DNA of 64,000 nt from Nitratireductor thuwali (GCF_036621415.1 NZ_CP030941.1:1054001-1118000); one strand, 5' to 3'; positions 16,069 through 25,378 are shown, counted from the stretch's first letter. Program-made: numbers and translations. Notes: a model not told the origin generated them from the sequence alone.

Positions 16069-16070
16069 AA

Positions 16071-16931
16071 ATGGGCTTCTCCGCGCCGCCCGAACGCGAC
16101 CACACCGGCGCGCAGAGCGTCGACCGGGCGCTCGGCCTCCTGTCGCTGATCGGCCGGCATGCCGATCGCGGGGCGGCGCTCACCGATATCGTCGAGGAAA
16201 GCGGGCTCAACAAGCCGACCGCGCGCCGCCTGCTCCTCGCATTGATCCGCGCCGGGCTTATCGAGCAAGACGAGACCAGCCGGCGCTACTATCTCGGCGA
16301 GGAGGCCTATGTGCTGGGCAGCCTCGCCTCGCGCCGCTTCGGCCTGCTGCAGGTCGCCATGGACAGCCTCTTGCGCATGTCGAAGCAGACGGAGGATACG
16401 AGCTTTCTGTCGGTGCGGCGCGACACGTTTTCGGTCTGCCTCTATCGCGAGGAAGGCACCTATCCGGTACGCACCCATGCGCTGCAGGCCGGCTTTGAGC
16501 ACCCGCTCGGCGTCGGCGCCGGTTCGCTCGCCATGCTTGCCGCCCTTGCCGACGCGGAAGTGGAGGCGGTTCTTGCGGCCAACGACGCCGTGCTGAAAAC
16601 CAGATACCCGATGCTTCCCACCGAACGCATCCGCCAGGATGTCGAGACGACGCGGGCGAATGGCTACGCGCTCAACCCCGGCCTCATCTATGCCAATTCC
16701 TGGGGTGTCGGCGTGGCGATCCGCGATCAGGACGGCCGGCCGGCCGGCGCGCTTTCAATCGCCGCCATCGACAGCAGGATGCAGCCCGCCCGGCAGGCCG
16801 AACTCGCCGCGCTTTTGACAAAAGAGGCCCGCCGCGTGGAGGAGCGTCTCAGCCGCATGCTCTCCGCGCGCCGCGGACCGGTAGAGGACCAGCAGATCGT
16901 CAAACCCCAATTGAGGAGGTCGGCGCGATGA
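16071..16931 (+). CDS. IclR-family transcriptional regulator
   Basis: The product has 286 residues. An N-terminal winged helix (VDRALGLLSLIGRHADRG, TDIVEESGLNKPTARRLL) is followed by the IclR effector domain from about residue 90. NPGLIYANSWGVGVAIRDQDG is the typical ligand-domain segment. It lies inside the catabolic operon, overlaps the CoA ligase start by four bases and probably regulates the promoter near the 12113-12125 palindrome. The inducer is likely the imported acid or its CoA ester. Confidence 0.92.
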   Translation: MGFSAPPERDHTGAQSVDRALGLLSLIGRHADRGAALTDIVEESGLNKPTARRLLLALIRAGLIEQDETSRRYYLGEEAYVLGSLASRRFGLLQVAMDSLLRMSKQTEDTSFLSVRRDTFSVCLYREEGTYPVRTHALQAGFEHPLGVGAGSLAMLAALADAEVEAVLAANDAVLKTRYPMLPTERIRQDVETTRANGYALNPGLIYANSWGVGVAIRDQDGRPAGALSIAAIDSRMQPARQAELAALLTKEARRVEERLSRMLSARRGPVEDQQIVKPQLRRSAR

Positions 16932-18559
16932 GCCGTGCAGGCGCTGGCGGGGGCATTGTTCCCGCTTCCACGCGAGCGATGAACCTTTCGCATTTCCTGA
17001 CCCAGGCCGCGCGCCGGCATCCCGACGCCGTCGCCTTCGTCTGGCGCGAAAAGGTCTGGTCCTGGCGCCAGATGGAAGCGCGGGTCGATGCGCTGGCCGC
17101 CGCGCTGCGCGACCAGTTCGGCATCGCCAAGGGCGACCGCGTGCTGGTGCAGTCGACCAATTGCAACCAGATGTTCGAATCCATGTTCGCCTGTTTCCGC
17201 CTCGGCGCGGTCTGGGTGCCGGCGAACTACCGCCAGTCGCCCGACGAGATCGCCTATCTGGCCGAGGCGAGCGGCGCGCGCGGGATGATCTGCGGCGCGG
17301 CCTTCCCCGACCATGCGCGAACCTGCCGCGAGCGCGCGCCGGACCTCCGCTTCGTCCTGTCGATCGGCGCCAGCGGCTTCGGCGAGGACATCGACATCGC
17401 CATAGACCGCCATCTTGGCCGAACCGTCCCCGCCGCCGCCGTCGACCGGGACGATCCATGCTGGTTCTTCTTCACCTCCGGCACCACCGGCCGCCCCAAG
17501 GCGGCCGTTCTGACCCATGGTCAGATGTCCTTCGTCGTCACCAACCATCTGTGCGACCTGATGCCGGGCACCACCCATGAGGATGCCTCGATCGTCGTCG
17601 CGCCGCTCTCCCACGGCGCGGGCGTTCACCAGCTGGCGCAGGTGGCCCGCGGCGTGAAGACCATCCTGCTGCCTACCGAAAAGCTCGACGTGCCGACCGT
17701 CTGGTCGCTGGTGGAGAAGTGGCGCGTCACCAATCTCTTCACCGTGCCGACGATCCTGAAGCTGCTCGTGGAAGACCAAAGCGTCGACCGCCACGATCGT
17801 TCCTCGCTGCGCTATGTCATCTATGCCGGCGCGCCCATGTACCGGTCGGACCAGAAGAAGGCGCTCGAAAAACTGGGCCCGGTGCTGGTGCAGTATTTCG
17901 GGCTGGGCGAGGTCACGGGCAACATCACCGTGCTGCCGCCCGCCTTCCATTCGGTCGGGGACGGGCCGCAGGCGCGGATCGGTACCTGCGGTTTCGAGCG
18001 CACGGGCATGCAGGTGGAGATCCAGGACGATGCGGGCAATCCCGTTCCGGCAGGGGACACCGGAGAGATCTGCGTCATCGGCCCCGCCGTGTTCGCGGGC
18101 TATCACGACAATCCCGAAGCCAACGCCAAGGCGTTCCGCAATGGCTGGTTCCGCACCGGCGATCTCGGGCATATGGACGAGGAAGGCTTCGTCTATATCA
18201 CCGGCCGCGCCTCGGACATGTATATTTCCGGCGGCTCCAACATCTATCCGCGCGAGATCGAGGAGAAAATCCTGGCGCACCCGGACGTGAGCGAGGCTGC
18301 CGTTCTCGGCGTTCCGGACCCCCTATGGGGCGAGGTCGGCGTGGCGGTCTGCGTCGTCCGCCCGGGGGCGGATGCCGCGGCAATCGATCTTGCGGCGTGG
18401 CTCGAAGACAAGCTCGCGCGCTACAAGCTGCCGAAGCGCATCATATGGTGGGAGGAGATGCCGAAGACGGCCTATGGCAAGATCGCCAAGAAGCAGATCC
18501 GCGAGGAACTGGACCGCCGCGGCGACCTAGCCGCACCCGGCAAGAAGACTTCGGCATGA
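16928..18559 (+). CDS. Acyl-CoA synthetase (AMP-forming)
   Basis: The 543-residue ANL-superfamily ligase has the P-loop TSGTTGRPK at 183-191, the A5 segment FGLGEVTGN, the A7 segment WFRTGDLGH, the A8 hinge GRASDMYISGGSNIYPREIE and the C-terminal catalytic lysine in TAYGKI. It activates a carboxylic acid, probably the TRAP cargo, to its CoA thioester. The ATGA overlap with iclR supports 16928 as start; an internal ATG at 16982 would match the usual family start better. Confidence 0.9.
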   Translation: MSRAGAGGGIVPASTRAMNLSHFLTQAARRHPDAVAFVWREKVWSWRQMEARVDALAAALRDQFGIAKGDRVLVQSTNCNQMFESMFACFRLGAVWVPANYRQSPDEIAYLAEASGARGMICGAAFPDHARTCRERAPDLRFVLSIGASGFGEDIDIAIDRHLGRTVPAAAVDRDDPCWFFFTSGTTGRPKAAVLTHGQMSFVVTNHLCDLMPGTTHEDASIVVAPLSHGAGVHQLAQVARGVKTILLPTEKLDVPTVWSLVEKWRVTNLFTVPTILKLLVEDQSVDRHDRSSLRYVIYAGAPMYRSDQKKALEKLGPVLVQYFGLGEVTGNITVLPPAFHSVGDGPQARIGTCGFERTGMQVEIQDDAGNPVPAGDTGEICVIGPAVFAGYHDNPEANAKAFRNGWFRTGDLGHMDEEGFVYITGRASDMYISGGSNIYPREIEEKILAHPDVSEAAVLGVPDPLWGEVGVAVCVVRPGADAAAIDLAAWLEDKLARYKLPKRIIWWEEMPKTAYGKIAKKQIREELDRRGDLAAPGKKTSA

Positions 18560-18587
18560 CCGGCCCGGTATGGCGGCGCCAGGGAGC

Positions 18588-19424
18588 ATGAGGAGCATTC
18601 GCCATCCCGGCCCTGCCTCGGCCGAGCGGATTTTCTCCGCTCCCTGCCAAGCCGAGCGCCTGACGCTGACGCTGGAGCCTGGCCGCAGCGTCAATCGGGC
18701 CGTTGCCGAGGCTTTCGGCCGCGCCGGCTTTGCGGGCGGCTATATCCGGCTGCGGGGTGCCGCCGCCTCGCCCATGCGCTACGTCATTCCGGCAGCGGCG
18801 ATCGATGGCCGCCATGCGGCCTGGTACAGCGAGACCTTTACCCCGGAAGGCGTCACGATGATCGAGGATGCCGGCATGATCGTCGGGCGGAGGGACGGCG
18901 AACCCTTTCTGCATTGCCATGGCCTCTGGCGCACGCCGGATGGCGCCCGCCGCATGGGCCACCTCCTGCCGCTGGAGGCCGAGTTCGCAGAGCCGGTGGA
19001 GGCGGAGGCCTGGGCGGTTTCCGGCGCCGCTTTCCATGTCCGCGACGACGAGGAGACGAACTTCCGTCTTTTCCGTCCCGTCCCGCAGGACGACGGCACC
19101 CCGGTCACATGGAACGCCATCATCTGCGCGATCAAACCAAATCAGGACATAGGCGCGGCGGTCGAAGAGGCCTGCCGCCGACACGGCATCGCCAACGCCT
19201 CGGTTCACGGCATAGGCAGCCTCGTCGGCGCCGATTTCGAGGAGGCGGAACGCGTCCGTTCCTACGCGACCGAGGTGCTGATCGGCAGCGGCGAGGTCCG
19301 CGACGGGCAGTGCGGCCTCGATATCGCGCTCGTCGGATTGGACGGCGCGATCGGCCAGGGCCGCCTCGTGCGCGGCACCAACCCGGTCTGCGTCACCTTC
19401 GAAGTCCTGATTATCGCCCGGTGA
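18588..19424 (+). CDS. Tandem PPC/DUF296-domain protein
   Basis: The product of 278 residues contains two copies of the PPC (DUF296) fold. The first, at about 15-135, holds the metal-binding HCHG with the following GGHL-like stretch RRMGHLLPLEAE. The second, at about 165-278, holds NASVHGIGSLVGADFE but lacks the paired histidines. PPC proteins in bacteria are usually single-domain, so the duplication is unusual. An ATG at 18570 is possible but lacks a ribosome site, whereas 18588 follows AGGGAGC. It ends the TRAP operon; an enzyme role with the CoA ligase is as likely as DNA binding. Confidence 0.75.
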   Translation: MRSIRHPGPASAERIFSAPCQAERLTLTLEPGRSVNRAVAEAFGRAGFAGGYIRLRGAAASPMRYVIPAAAIDGRHAAWYSETFTPEGVTMIEDAGMIVGRRDGEPFLHCHGLWRTPDGARRMGHLLPLEAEFAEPVEAEAWAVSGAAFHVRDDEETNFRLFRPVPQDDGTPVTWNAIICAIKPNQDIGAAVEEACRRHGIANASVHGIGSLVGADFEEAERVRSYATEVLIGSGEVRDGQCGLDIALVGLDGAIGQGRLVRGTNPVCVTFEVLIIAR

Positions 19425-19458
19425 CGATACGAAACGGATCAAAAGCCTGCGGATCGGC

Positions 19459-20346
19459 TCAGTTTGCAGAGGCTGCGTGGGTTCTGAGGCGCGCCGTGCG
19501 GTAGGTCAGAAAGGCGGTTGCCGAAACGATGATCGCCGCGCCGATGACCGTATTGAGGCTCGGTATTTCGGAAAAGAAGACATACCCCACAAGACCCGAC
19601 AAGATCAGGCTGGAATAGCCGAGCGGCCCCAGAAAGCCTGCGTCGCCCAGCCAGTGGGCGCGCAGGAAGCAGAATTGCGCGGCCTGCGAAAAGACCCCGA
19701 CGGCCAGCAGGAACGGCCAGTGCCCTGCCGCCACCGGCTGCCAGCCCGAAAGCGCCGGCCAGGAGGTTATCAGCGCCAGCCCGCCCGTGTAGAACAGCAT
19801 CATCACCACAGGCGGCGTGCCCTTCAGCTGCCGCGTGACGATAATCGCTCCCGTGCCGGCGAGGACCGCCACGAGCGCCGCCAGCAGCGCCGGCGTCCAT
19901 GGCACGTTACCCGGACTTGCCGCGATAAAGGCGCCGACCAGCCCCAGCCCGGCCGCGAACCAGCGCGCGCCGGAAACCGTCTCGCGCAGGACCAGCGCCG
20001 AAAGCGCCACCAGCACCACCGGCCGCGTGAAATTCATGGTCATGTAGAAGGCGAGCGGTAGATGCGCCACTGCGTAGAAGCCGCCGGTCAGCGCGGCGGC
20101 CGAGAGCGCGACGCGGAAAAGATGCAAGGCGACCCGGTCGATTCGCGCAAGCACATGGCGCTGGCGAACGAGCCACGGCAGGATCAGCACAAGGCCCGTG
20201 AGCGCGCGCAGGAAAACGATCTGCCACGCGGGATAGCCCGCCCCCAGCGCCTTGACGATGGATATGGCCCAGATGTTCAGGCCCATATCCGCCATCAGCC
20301 ATAGACCGGCGCGGAAATTGTCCTTCGCCGAGGCGCCCTGACTCAC
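19459..20346 (-). CDS. EamA/DMT-family transporter
   Basis: The 295-residue membrane protein has about ten helices in two EamA repeats (first repeat LRALTGLVLILPWL; second GYSSLILSGLVGYVFFSE). Such proteins export or exchange small metabolites. The start is GTG and overlaps the PIG-L deacetylase stop by four bases (GTGA), so the two are in one operon behind the ROK repressor. It converges on the TRAP operon at 19424 with a 34-bp gap. Confidence 0.88.
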   Translation of the reverse strand: MSQGASAKDNFRAGLWLMADMGLNIWAISIVKALGAGYPAWQIVFLRALTGLVLILPWLVRQRHVLARIDRVALHLFRVALSAAALTGGFYAVAHLPLAFYMTMNFTRPVVLVALSALVLRETVSGARWFAAGLGLVGAFIAASPGNVPWTPALLAALVAVLAGTGAIIVTRQLKGTPPVVMMLFYTGGLALITSWPALSGWQPVAAGHWPFLLAVGVFSQAAQFCFLRAHWLGDAGFLGPLGYSSLILSGLVGYVFFSEIPSLNTVIGAAIIVSATAFLTYRTARLRTHAASAN

Positions 20347-22697
20347 GGCCTTGCCAGGAGATTGGCCATCAGGCGGAAGCCGCCCGGCACCAGCTTCTCC
20401 ATCTGGTGGTGCAGGATCAGCGCCACGTGGCTGTGCCGCCCCCTGCCGATCATTGCCGAAAGCAGCGCGCCCTTGTGCGCCTCCTCGTTCGGGTCGGCCA
20501 TGGAGAGCAGCGGTTCATAGGCCGCGTCCCAGCTCTTGGCGAAATAGAGGCCGCGCTCCTTGTGCCAATCCTTCCAGTCTTCCCCGGTGATGCGGTTCGG
20601 TGCATTGAGCAGCGGGTGCTCTGGCAGAAGGTGCGTGACCTCGGCGTTTTCGTCCGTCACGCGCCAGCGCAGCGACGGCTTTCCGATCTCCAGCCGGCGC
20701 GGCGGCACGGCCTCCGGATCCCAGGCGTCCCATGGCCGGTGGTAGAGCGTCACGAGATTGCCGCCCGCCTCGACCCAGTCACGGACGAGCGGCATTGCCG
20801 CCCTCAGGGCGGGGCGCGTGCGCATGGCGAAAATACCCACCACCAGCGTGTCGAAATCCGCAAGCCCTTCCGCCGTAAGTGCGCCGTCGGCCAAATCCGT
20901 CACGTCGAGCCCGAGCGTCCTCAGCCACCGGCCGACGCGGTCGTTGCCGCCGCCCACATAGCCGATCCGCGCTTCTGGCAGCGCCACGTCCAGAACGCGC
21001 ACGGAAAGCTCCGCCGCGAAGGCCCGCGCCCGCGCGCCGATATGGGGATAGGAGAAGCGGTGCACCGTCATCGCCGCCTTCCCGTCGAGCCTGAGCGGCA
21101 GCCTGTAGAGGCCGGGGGCCACGTCGTCCGGCGCCGTTACGCGGAACCCGCCTGTCGTGGCTTCGCCGCTCCAGCCGGCCGGCAGGTCGAGCGAGGGTTT
21201 CGCCTCCGCCGGAAAGGCATCGGCGATCCTCACGTCGATATCGCGGCTCTGAGTGGCGATATTGATCAATGCCCGGTCCGGAGCAAGAGTGGCCGAGCGC
21301 GCCGGCAGCACCAGGGGGGCCGCCTCCAGCGGCAGCAGCGTTTCGGCCGAGACGCCGTCCACCGTCACGCCGACCCGCATCGCCGGCAGCCGCGCCCTGG
21401 CCGGGCTGTATTGCGCCGGATAGGGATCCGACGGTTCCGCGTCCTCCGGCACGCGCACCGTGCCATCGGTAAAGTGCCATCCCCTTGGCAAAACGGGAGA
21501 GGCTTCCGCCACGGCGCCCGCCGTCTCGACAATCAGTGCCGCACCCTCGCCCGGCCGCAATGCATCTTTTGCCAGTGCCGCGCGTAGTTCCACACCGCAG
21601 GCAATCCGCATCACGTGGGAAAGCTGCAGCTCCTTGGCCACCAGCCGGTGCTGCACCTCGTCACGCGCATGCTGCGGGCAGGCCTCGCGCGCTGCGCGCA
21701 CCGCCTTCAGCGCGGCGGCCGCATGACGGGCAATGCGCTCGGCCTCGGGAAATGCGGCGATCGCGGCATCGCATTCTGCCTGCGCGGTGGCGAGATGCCC
21801 CTCGATCTCAGGCGCGCCGGCAAAGGCGGCAAGGTCGGACAGCGTCGCCGGCAGGCCGTCGGTCAGATGATTGTCCGGGCCGGGCACCTCGGAGCGGACC
21901 AGATGCAGCGGCCAGTCGTTCGGCGCACCATGCGGTACCCAGCGCCCCATGCCCTGCGTCCGGTGAAACGCGCGCGACTGCTGGCCGATCTGTGCCCAGC
22001 TCCAGCCCGTCACCGGATCCTCGCCCGTGGCCTTCACCGTCAGCGTGGCTTTGGGCGGCGGCAGGTCGTCGTCATAGGCGTCGCCGGCGCCCGACCATGC
22101 CGGCAGGTAGAGCTTTTTCACCTGCCACGCAGGCAGTCCGACATCGGGGAAGCCTGGATCGGCCGCCGCGCTCACAACCTCATGCGCCAGTTCCGTCATG
22201 GCGCGGTGATGACCGTGCTGGCCGGGAATATTCAGGAAGGTCGGGCAGATGATGTCGGGCCGCTCCGCGCGAACGATCTCGACAAAACGCTTCAGCGTCC
22301 GCTCGCGCCCCCATTTGCCCAGCGTTTCCGTGCCACTCTTGGAAAAGCCGAAATCGAAGATCGCGTCCTGCGGCGTTTCCGACAGCCAATAGAGATTGAG
22401 ACTGAGCACATCGGCGGCCCCCTCCATCTCGGCGGTGCGGACGACGCCGAGATCGTGCGTCACCTCCGTGCCGATGTCGTTCTGCCCACCTTCGCCGCGA
22501 TTGGCGCAGGCATAGGAGAGCAGCAGACCGTCGCGGAAGGCGAGCGCCGCCAGCATCTCAGAGGTCTCGTCATCCGGATGCGCGCCCGTGCTCATGAAGG
22601 AGACGCAGGATCTGAGCGGGGCCAGGGCGCGCCACAGGCGGACGATGCGCGGGCTGCGCGCTTGGGCGGCGATGCGCTCCTGATCGGAAACGGGCAT
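20343..22697 (-). CDS. Large PIG-L-family deacetylase with C-terminal GATase-like domain
   Basis: This protein of 784 residues is about three times the size of a simple PIG-L enzyme. Residues about 35-300 hold the zinc de-N-acetylase: AHPDDE at 39-44 and a GQHGHHRAM segment supplying the further histidine. A beta-rich middle follows at about 360-560. The last 220 residues (IGYVGGGNDRVGRWLRTLG, then WVEAGGNLVTLYHR) resemble a class I glutamine-amidotransferase or ThuA-like flavodoxin fold. PIG-L enzymes deacetylate GlcNAc conjugates. No signal peptide is visible. GGAGG precedes the ATG. It lies 17 bp after the ROK gene, so a sugar conjugate imported by the divergent ABC system is a plausible substrate. 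Confidence 0.85.
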   Translation of the reverse strand: MPVSDQERIAAQARSPRIVRLWRALAPLRSCVSFMSTGAHPDDETSEMLAALAFRDGLLLSYACANRGEGGQNDIGTEVTHDLGVVRTAEMEGAADVLSLNLYWLSETPQDAIFDFGFSKSGTETLGKWGRERTLKRFVEIVRAERPDIICPTFLNIPGQHGHHRAMTELAHEVVSAAADPGFPDVGLPAWQVKKLYLPAWSGAGDAYDDDLPPPKATLTVKATGEDPVTGWSWAQIGQQSRAFHRTQGMGRWVPHGAPNDWPLHLVRSEVPGPDNHLTDGLPATLSDLAAFAGAPEIEGHLATAQAECDAAIAAFPEAERIARHAAAALKAVRAAREACPQHARDEVQHRLVAKELQLSHVMRIACGVELRAALAKDALRPGEGAALIVETAGAVAEASPVLPRGWHFTDGTVRVPEDAEPSDPYPAQYSPARARLPAMRVGVTVDGVSAETLLPLEAAPLVLPARSATLAPDRALINIATQSRDIDVRIADAFPAEAKPSLDLPAGWSGEATTGGFRVTAPDDVAPGLYRLPLRLDGKAAMTVHRFSYPHIGARARAFAAELSVRVLDVALPEARIGYVGGGNDRVGRWLRTLGLDVTDLADGALTAEGLADFDTLVVGIFAMRTRPALRAAMPLVRDWVEAGGNLVTLYHRPWDAWDPEAVPPRRLEIGKPSLRWRVTDENAEVTHLLPEHPLLNAPNRITGEDWKDWHKERGLYFAKSWDAAYEPLLSMADPNEEAHKGALLSAMIGRGRHSHVALILHHQMEKLVPGGFRLMANLLARP

Positions 22698-22714
22698 TGG
22701 AACCTCCGGGACTG

Positions 22715-23914
22715 TCAGGTTTTTGCGGTTATGCGCGGGGTGATCGTGTCGTGAATGACGAGGGCCGCCCCGCCGAGGGCGGCAGTCAGGCGGCCGCTCG
22801 CCCCGCGCAGGACGCGCGGCGTCTTGCGGTCCGGGCGGACGGCAACCGAGCCGCCCGGCAGGGTGAGTATGGAAATCAGATGGTCGAGCACGGCATCCGG
22901 CATCGCCCCGCCGAGGATCACCGTTTCGGGATCGAATAGGTTCTCGATCATGCCGATCGCCTGCGACAGCGGCCCCGCCGCCACGTCGAGCCAGGCCATC
23001 AGCTCCGGGTTGCGCTCCTGATAGAGGCGTTCAATGTCGCTGGCGCTGCCGACCTCGATGCCGGCCTTGGCAAGCTCAGCCTGCGCCGCGATGCGGCTGG
23101 CATAAGTTTCCAGGCACCCCTTGTTGCCGCAGGCACACTGCCGTCCGCCGGGCGTCATCACCACATGGCCGATTTCGCCGGCATTGCCGAACGTGCCGCG
23201 CTGCACTTCGCCATCGGCCACGACACCGAGACCAAGGCCGGCGCCGAAATAGATGAAGCAGAACGTCCTGAGATCGGAGGCCACGCCGCGAACGCGCTCG
23301 GCCACGGCGGCCGCCGTCGCATCGTTTTCGACGATCACCGCCATGTGGAGCGCGTCCTCGAACAGGGCCGTCGCGTTGGTGTCTTCCCACCCCTGCAATG
23401 CCGATTGGCCGGCGCCCGAAATGCCGACATTGCCGAACGGCCCGGGCATCACCACGCCCGCCCCCAGGATCCGCTGGTCCGACATCAGCCGTGCCGCAAG
23501 CGCCTCGCCACGTATCTTGCGCGCCACCGCCGCCACGGTTGCCGGCGAATTGCCGGCAAGCGCCTCGCGCGTCGTGAACAGCGTCTCGCCTTCAAGGTTA
23601 ACCAGCGCGCCGAACATGGCGTCGGGCCTGACTTCGATGCCGAGGGCGGCCGCCCCGTCGCCGTTCAGCCGGTATTGCAGCGCCGGCAGACCACGCCCGC
23701 CGCTCTGCCGTCCGGCTTCCAGCAGCAGTCCGTCCTCCTCCAGTTCGGCGATGATGTTGCTGACGGCCTGCGTGGAAAGACCCGAGATGCGGGCGATCTC
23801 GGCGCGACCGATCGGCTGCTTCTCGCGCACATGACCGAGTACCACCTGGCGGTTGTGAAGGCGGGTGCGCTCAGCGTTCGATCCAACGATGCGGCGTGGA
23901 TTGGTGATCATCAT
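22715..23914 (-). CDS. ROK-family transcriptional repressor
   Basis: The 399-residue protein has an N-terminal winged helix (IGRAEIARISGLSTQAVSNI) and a ROK sugar-kinase-like domain. The ROK zinc signature is intact (CACGNKGCLE). The glucokinase-like phosphate region is present (VENDATAAAVAE). It should bind a sugar or amino-sugar ligand and repress both itself with the PIG-L/EamA genes and the divergent ABC operon. Two adjacent ATG codons open the gene. The palindrome at 23924-23963 lies directly upstream. Confidence 0.92.
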   Translation of the reverse strand: MMITNPRRIVGSNAERTRLHNRQVVLGHVREKQPIGRAEIARISGLSTQAVSNIIAELEEDGLLLEAGRQSGGRGLPALQYRLNGDGAAALGIEVRPDAMFGALVNLEGETLFTTREALAGNSPATVAAVARKIRGEALAARLMSDQRILGAGVVMPGPFGNVGISGAGQSALQGWEDTNATALFEDALHMAVIVENDATAAAVAERVRGVASDLRTFCFIYFGAGLGLGVVADGEVQRGTFGNAGEIGHVVMTPGGRQCACGNKGCLETYASRIAAQAELAKAGIEVGSASDIERLYQERNPELMAWLDVAAGPLSQAIGMIENLFDPETVILGGAMPDAVLDHLISILTLPGGSVAVRPDRKTPRVLRGASGRLTAALGGAALVIHDTITPRITAKT

Positions 23915-23923
23915 GCCTGCCTA

Positions 23924-23963
23924 TTAACTCAATTCACTTGAATATTCAATTCGATTGAGTTAA
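23924..23963. promoter_or_regulatory. Nested palindrome, putative ROK operator in the divergent promoter
   Basis: The outer arms TTAACTCAAT (23924-23933) and ATTGAGTTAA (23954-23963) are perfect inverted repeats 20 bp apart. Centred near them is a second perfect palindrome, TTGAATATTCAA (23938-23949). The element is AT-rich in a GC-rich background and lies 10 bp from the ROK start and 119 bp before the binding-protein start. It is well placed to control both directions. Confidence 0.75.
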
Positions 23964-24081
23964 ACCTTGTTCGTTCTGCCGGAGCCAAAAAGCCGGACAG
24001 AGGGTGAATGCCACCGCAGGTGAGAAAAGACGGGTGCATGCAATGCGCCTGCGGCTTGCGGCTCAAAAGGGAGCGAGTTTG

Positions 24082-25344
24082 ATGAAGAAGACCAGCAGGT
24101 TCCGGACCTTCATTCTGGGCGCCGCTACAGCGGCGCTGACGACCGCCGCGTCAAGTGCCTCGGCTGTCGAGATCGAATATTGGCAGTATTTCTTCGAGGC
24201 GCGCCTCGACGCGATGGAGAAGCTGATCGAGAATTTCGAGGCTGCCAATCCCGACATCACCGTCAAGATGACCCATTTCCCCTACGACAGCTACCGTACC
24301 AAGGTGGCGGCGGCGATTCCTGCCGGCCAGGGGCCGGATGTGGTGCAGCTCTTCTATGGCTGGCTGAACGACTATGTCGAAGCTGAGCTCATCCAGCCGC
24401 TGCCGGCCGATACCTTCCCGCCGGAGAAGATCGAGGAAGAGTTCTTCCCCATGGTGCAGGCCATGCGGATCGGCGACAGCTATTGGGCGCTGCCCACCGC
24501 CGTGCGTTCGCTTGCGCTGTTCTACAACGAGCGCATGTTCGCAGACGCCGGCATCGAGAATCCGCCGGCTAATCTCGACGAGTTGGTGGAATTCGCCAAG
24601 AAACTCACGCAGAAGGATGGCGCCGGCAATCTGACCGCCGTAGGCCTGACCACCGGCATGACCGCGCAGGACCATCACTGGATCCGCGAGGTGCTGATCC
24701 CTCAGTTCGGCGGCGAGCCCTATGTCGATAACTACAGGACCGTGAACTACAACAACGAGGCGGGTCTTGAGGCCTTCACCTTCTACAACGACCTGCAGGC
24801 CAAGCACGGCGTCACCAAGGCCGCCTTCATGGACGAGCCGCAGGCCGCCTTCAAGGCAGGCCGCGCCGGCATGCATATCGACGGCTCGTTCCGCATCGGC
24901 GCGCTGGAGGATGTACGCGGTCTCAAATGGGGCGTGGCCGAACTGCCCGCCGGTCCCGACGGCACCAAATCCAACTATGCCTCCTACTGGGTGAACGCGA
25001 TCACCTCCAAGGCAGAGGGCGAGAAGTTCGATGCATCGGTGAAGTTCATGGAGTACCTCACCTCCGATGAGGCCATGCAGATCTGGATCGAGATCGTCGG
25101 CGAGCTTCCGGCGAAACCCTCCGCTGCAATGACCGAAGAAAATATCAGCGACCCGGTCTATGGACCCTTCATCAAGGGGCTGGACTACGCAAGGACCACC
25201 GTCTTCGCCAACGAAAGCGCACAGAGACAGGTGATGGTCGATATGATGCAGCGCATAGAATTTGAGGGGCAATCGGTCGAAGAAAGTGTCGCCCAGGCAG
25301 CCGAGGAAGAACAGAAGATCCTCGACGAATATTACAAGAAGTAG
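24082..25344 (+). CDS. Sugar-type ABC transporter substrate-binding protein
   Basis: The 420-residue protein has a signal peptide (KKTSRFRTFILGAATAALTTAASSASA) and the SBP_bac_1 fold (YWQYFFEARLDAMEKLIENFEAANP, then GPDVVQLFYGWLNDYV). It delivers a sugar or sugar derivative in the periplasm to the permeases at 25430 and 26325. The start at 24082 follows GGGAGCG and gives the signal peptide; an upstream ATG at 24004 adds 26 residues that do not look like a signal. It is under the ROK operator. Confidence 0.9.
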   Translation: MKKTSRFRTFILGAATAALTTAASSASAVEIEYWQYFFEARLDAMEKLIENFEAANPDITVKMTHFPYDSYRTKVAAAIPAGQGPDVVQLFYGWLNDYVEAELIQPLPADTFPPEKIEEEFFPMVQAMRIGDSYWALPTAVRSLALFYNERMFADAGIENPPANLDELVEFAKKLTQKDGAGNLTAVGLTTGMTAQDHHWIREVLIPQFGGEPYVDNYRTVNYNNEAGLEAFTFYNDLQAKHGVTKAAFMDEPQAAFKAGRAGMHIDGSFRIGALEDVRGLKWGVAELPAGPDGTKSNYASYWVNAITSKAEGEKFDASVKFMEYLTSDEAMQIWIEIVGELPAKPSAAMTEENISDPVYGPFIKGLDYARTTVFANESAQRQVMVDMMQRIEFEGQSVEESVAQAAEEEQKILDEYYKK

Positions 25345-25351
25345 GCCTGCA

Positions 25352-25378
25352 AGGCGCCTGGATCCATTCCGGGCGCCT
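25352..25378 (+). terminator. Intercistronic hairpin after the binding-protein gene
   Basis: The arms AGGCGCCTGGA and TCCGGGCGCCT pair over 11 positions, with one T-G wobble, around a five-base loop. The hairpin starts 8 bp after the stop at 25344 and lacks a T run, so it most likely protects the binding-protein message or reduces read-through into the permease genes. Confidence 0.6.
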
